Shown here piece by piece: positions 5,060-6,296 of a stretch of DNA of 6,296 nt. Origin of the DNA: Saprospiraceae bacterium (GTDB taxonomy: Bacteria > Bacteroidota > Bacteroidia > Chitinophagales > Saprospiraceae); contig JACMLK010000135.1 of assembly GCA_014379665.1 (NCBI GenBank), positions 1-6,296 on the forward strand, written 5' to 3'. A program made the translations under genes and the position numbers. Positions within the stretch are counted from its first letter, which is position 1. Every line of letters starts with the position of its first letter. Under the pieces are notes generated by a model, which saw only the letters and a program-made list of their open reading frames with translations, was not told the DNA's origin and did no database searches.

Positions 5060-6296
5060 ATGAAAAAGTTAGATTTTTTAAAAGTTAGTTTTATCCTTAG
5101 AAAGGATCGTATGCAAAATGATCTGGCACCTATCTATTTAAAATTATTACTTGATAGTCGGAAAGCGTACGTAAGCACAGGACAAAAAACAAAAATTGAA
5201 CATTGGGATGAAAATCAAGGCAGGTATAAAGGCGCTTCAGCTCTGACCAATTCCAATAATGAACTGTTAGATAGGTTGAGACTGGATGTGATTCGGATCT
5301 ATAATGAGATGAAATCCAAAAATGATGATGTAACTCTCGATGAATTAAGAATCAGATTGTCAGGTACCGAAGAAAATTCCCGAAAGTATTTACTTGAGAT
5401 TTGTAAAATCTATAATTCAGGGTTTGAAAAGCTTGTTGGTATTGAAATTGGTGAAATTACCTTTAAACGTTATTACAACTATGCGCTCAGACTTGACCAG
5501 TTCTTGGCACATAAATACAAACTTAAGGATATTCCAGTTGAAAATATTAAATATTCATTCGGTCTTGAATTTGAGTATTTTCTCAAAACAGAAATAAAAT
5601 TGCACCCTAATACATTGATCAAGCTTATCCAATATTTGAATCGGGTATTGGATTATGCGGTACAATATGAATGGATGGATAAAAATATTCTCTCAACTTT
5701 CAAGGTATCAACTGTTGAAACGAACAAAGAATACCTTACTCAATCTGAACTTGATGTCATCCAAAATAAAGAAATCAGTGTTGACAGATTATCAGAGATA
5801 AGAGATGTTTTTGTGTTCTGTTGCTATACCGGTTATGCTTATATAGATGTTGCTCAGCTGACAAATGAAAATATAGTGACTGGAATTAATGGTATGAAAT
5901 GGATATACACTTCCAGACAAAAAACAAAACATACTTCCAATGTTCCGTTGATGCCTAAAGCAAAGGAAATTATTGAAAAATATCAGGAACATCCGGAATG
6001 TTTAAAGACGGGAAAACTACTTCCTGTAAAATCTAATCAAAGAACCAATACATATCTGAAGGAACTGGCTGATATTTGTGGAATTAAAAAACCTCTGACA
6101 ACACACATCGCCAGACACACTTTTGCTACAACTATACTTTTGAGCAATGGCGTAAGTATGGAATCAACAAGTAAGATGCTGGGACATAAAAGTCTAAAGA
6201 CAACCCAAATATATGGTAAGATATTGGAAACAAGGGTCGCATCTGAAATGGAAATGCTCTGTGCTAAATTTTCAGAGCCTTCGGAAACATCATTAA
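5060..6296 (+). CDS. Tyrosine recombinase/integrase, Bacteroidetes mobile-element (IntDOT-like) type; last codons beyond window
   Basis: 412 codons in frame from ATG 5060 to the window edge without a stop; the family's usual length is about this, so only the extreme C-terminus is missing. The order is an N-terminal arm-binding region (about 8-100), a SAM-like core-binding domain (about 105-215) and a catalytic domain (about 225-405). Catalytic positions seen: K288 or K290 in the beta-hairpin (RQKTKHTSNVPL), H349-x-x-R352 (HIARHTF), H376 in LGHKS and nucleophile Y385 in TTQIYGKI. The usual first arginine is absent: the motif is CCYTGYAYIDVAQL, with A260 where XerC/D-type enzymes have Arg. The integrase of CTnDOT is known to lack the same residue, so this supports that class. 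It should integrate and excise an element by site-specific strand exchange, plausibly at the upstream tRNA-Arg. An alternative ATG at 5049 is in another frame and hits a stop at once. Confidence 0.92.
   Translation, partial: MKKLDFLKVSFILRKDRMQNDLAPIYLKLLLDSRKAYVSTGQKTKIEHWDENQGRYKGASALTNSNNELLDRLRLDVIRIYNEMKSKNDDVTLDELRIRLSGTEENSRKYLLEICKIYNSGFEKLVGIEIGEITFKRYYNYALRLDQFLAHKYKLKDIPVENIKYSFGLEFEYFLKTEIKLHPNTLIKLIQYLNRVLDYAVQYEWMDKNILSTFKVSTVETNKEYLTQSELDVIQNKEISVDRLSEIRDVFVFCCYTGYAYIDVAQLTNENIVTGINGMKWIYTSRQKTKHTSNVPLMPKAKEIIEKYQEHPECLKTGKLLPVKSNQRTNTYLKELADICGIKKPLTTHIARHTFATTILLSNGVSMESTSKMLGHKSLKTTQIYGKILETRVASEMEMLCAKFSEPSETSL

Overview
The window looks like chromosome from an AT-rich member of the Bacteroidota, perhaps a Saprospiraceae/Chitinophagia-type organism. 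The lineage within the phylum is inference. The evidence is start sites preceded by -7 boxes of the TAnnTTTG type rather than Shine-Dalgarno sequences, an integrase of the Bacteroidetes conjugative-transposon/IntDOT type, and the overall protein character.

Layout. Positions 1-1022 (minus) hold the N-terminal part of a SWIM zinc-finger protein that runs off the left edge. It is divergent from a complete DEAD-box RNA helicase (1177-2409, plus). Next comes a GC-rich, repeat-dense stretch (about 2421-3396) with a small Y1/HUH transposase of the REP-associated (RAYT) type (2682-3239, plus) at its centre. An almost identical array of imperfect palindromes lies on each side of that gene. Two minus-strand housekeeping-type genes follow: a DUF423 membrane protein (3467-3847) and, 66 bp upstream of it, uracil-DNA glycosylase ung (3914-4591), probably one transcription unit. 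Divergent from ung is a tRNA-Arg(TCT) gene (4684-4757) with its own promoter and a strong hairpin terminator. After a gene-free 240-bp stretch carrying repeated GACACCA motifs comes a tyrosine recombinase (5060 to the right edge, lacking only its last codons). The tRNA plus integrase arrangement suggests that an integrated element begins here and continues to the right.

The most interesting part is the RAYT locus. The palindromes come in an order A(forward)-B(inverted)-A(forward), once before and once after the transposase gene, with spacing conserved to the base or nearly so. A and B are the same element in opposite orientations, and both have a mismatch at the same stem position, as expected of REP/REPIN elements. 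This is a candidate Bacteroidota RAYT/REPIN system with its own palindrome family. A second, unrelated palindrome (3433-3451) sits just beyond it.
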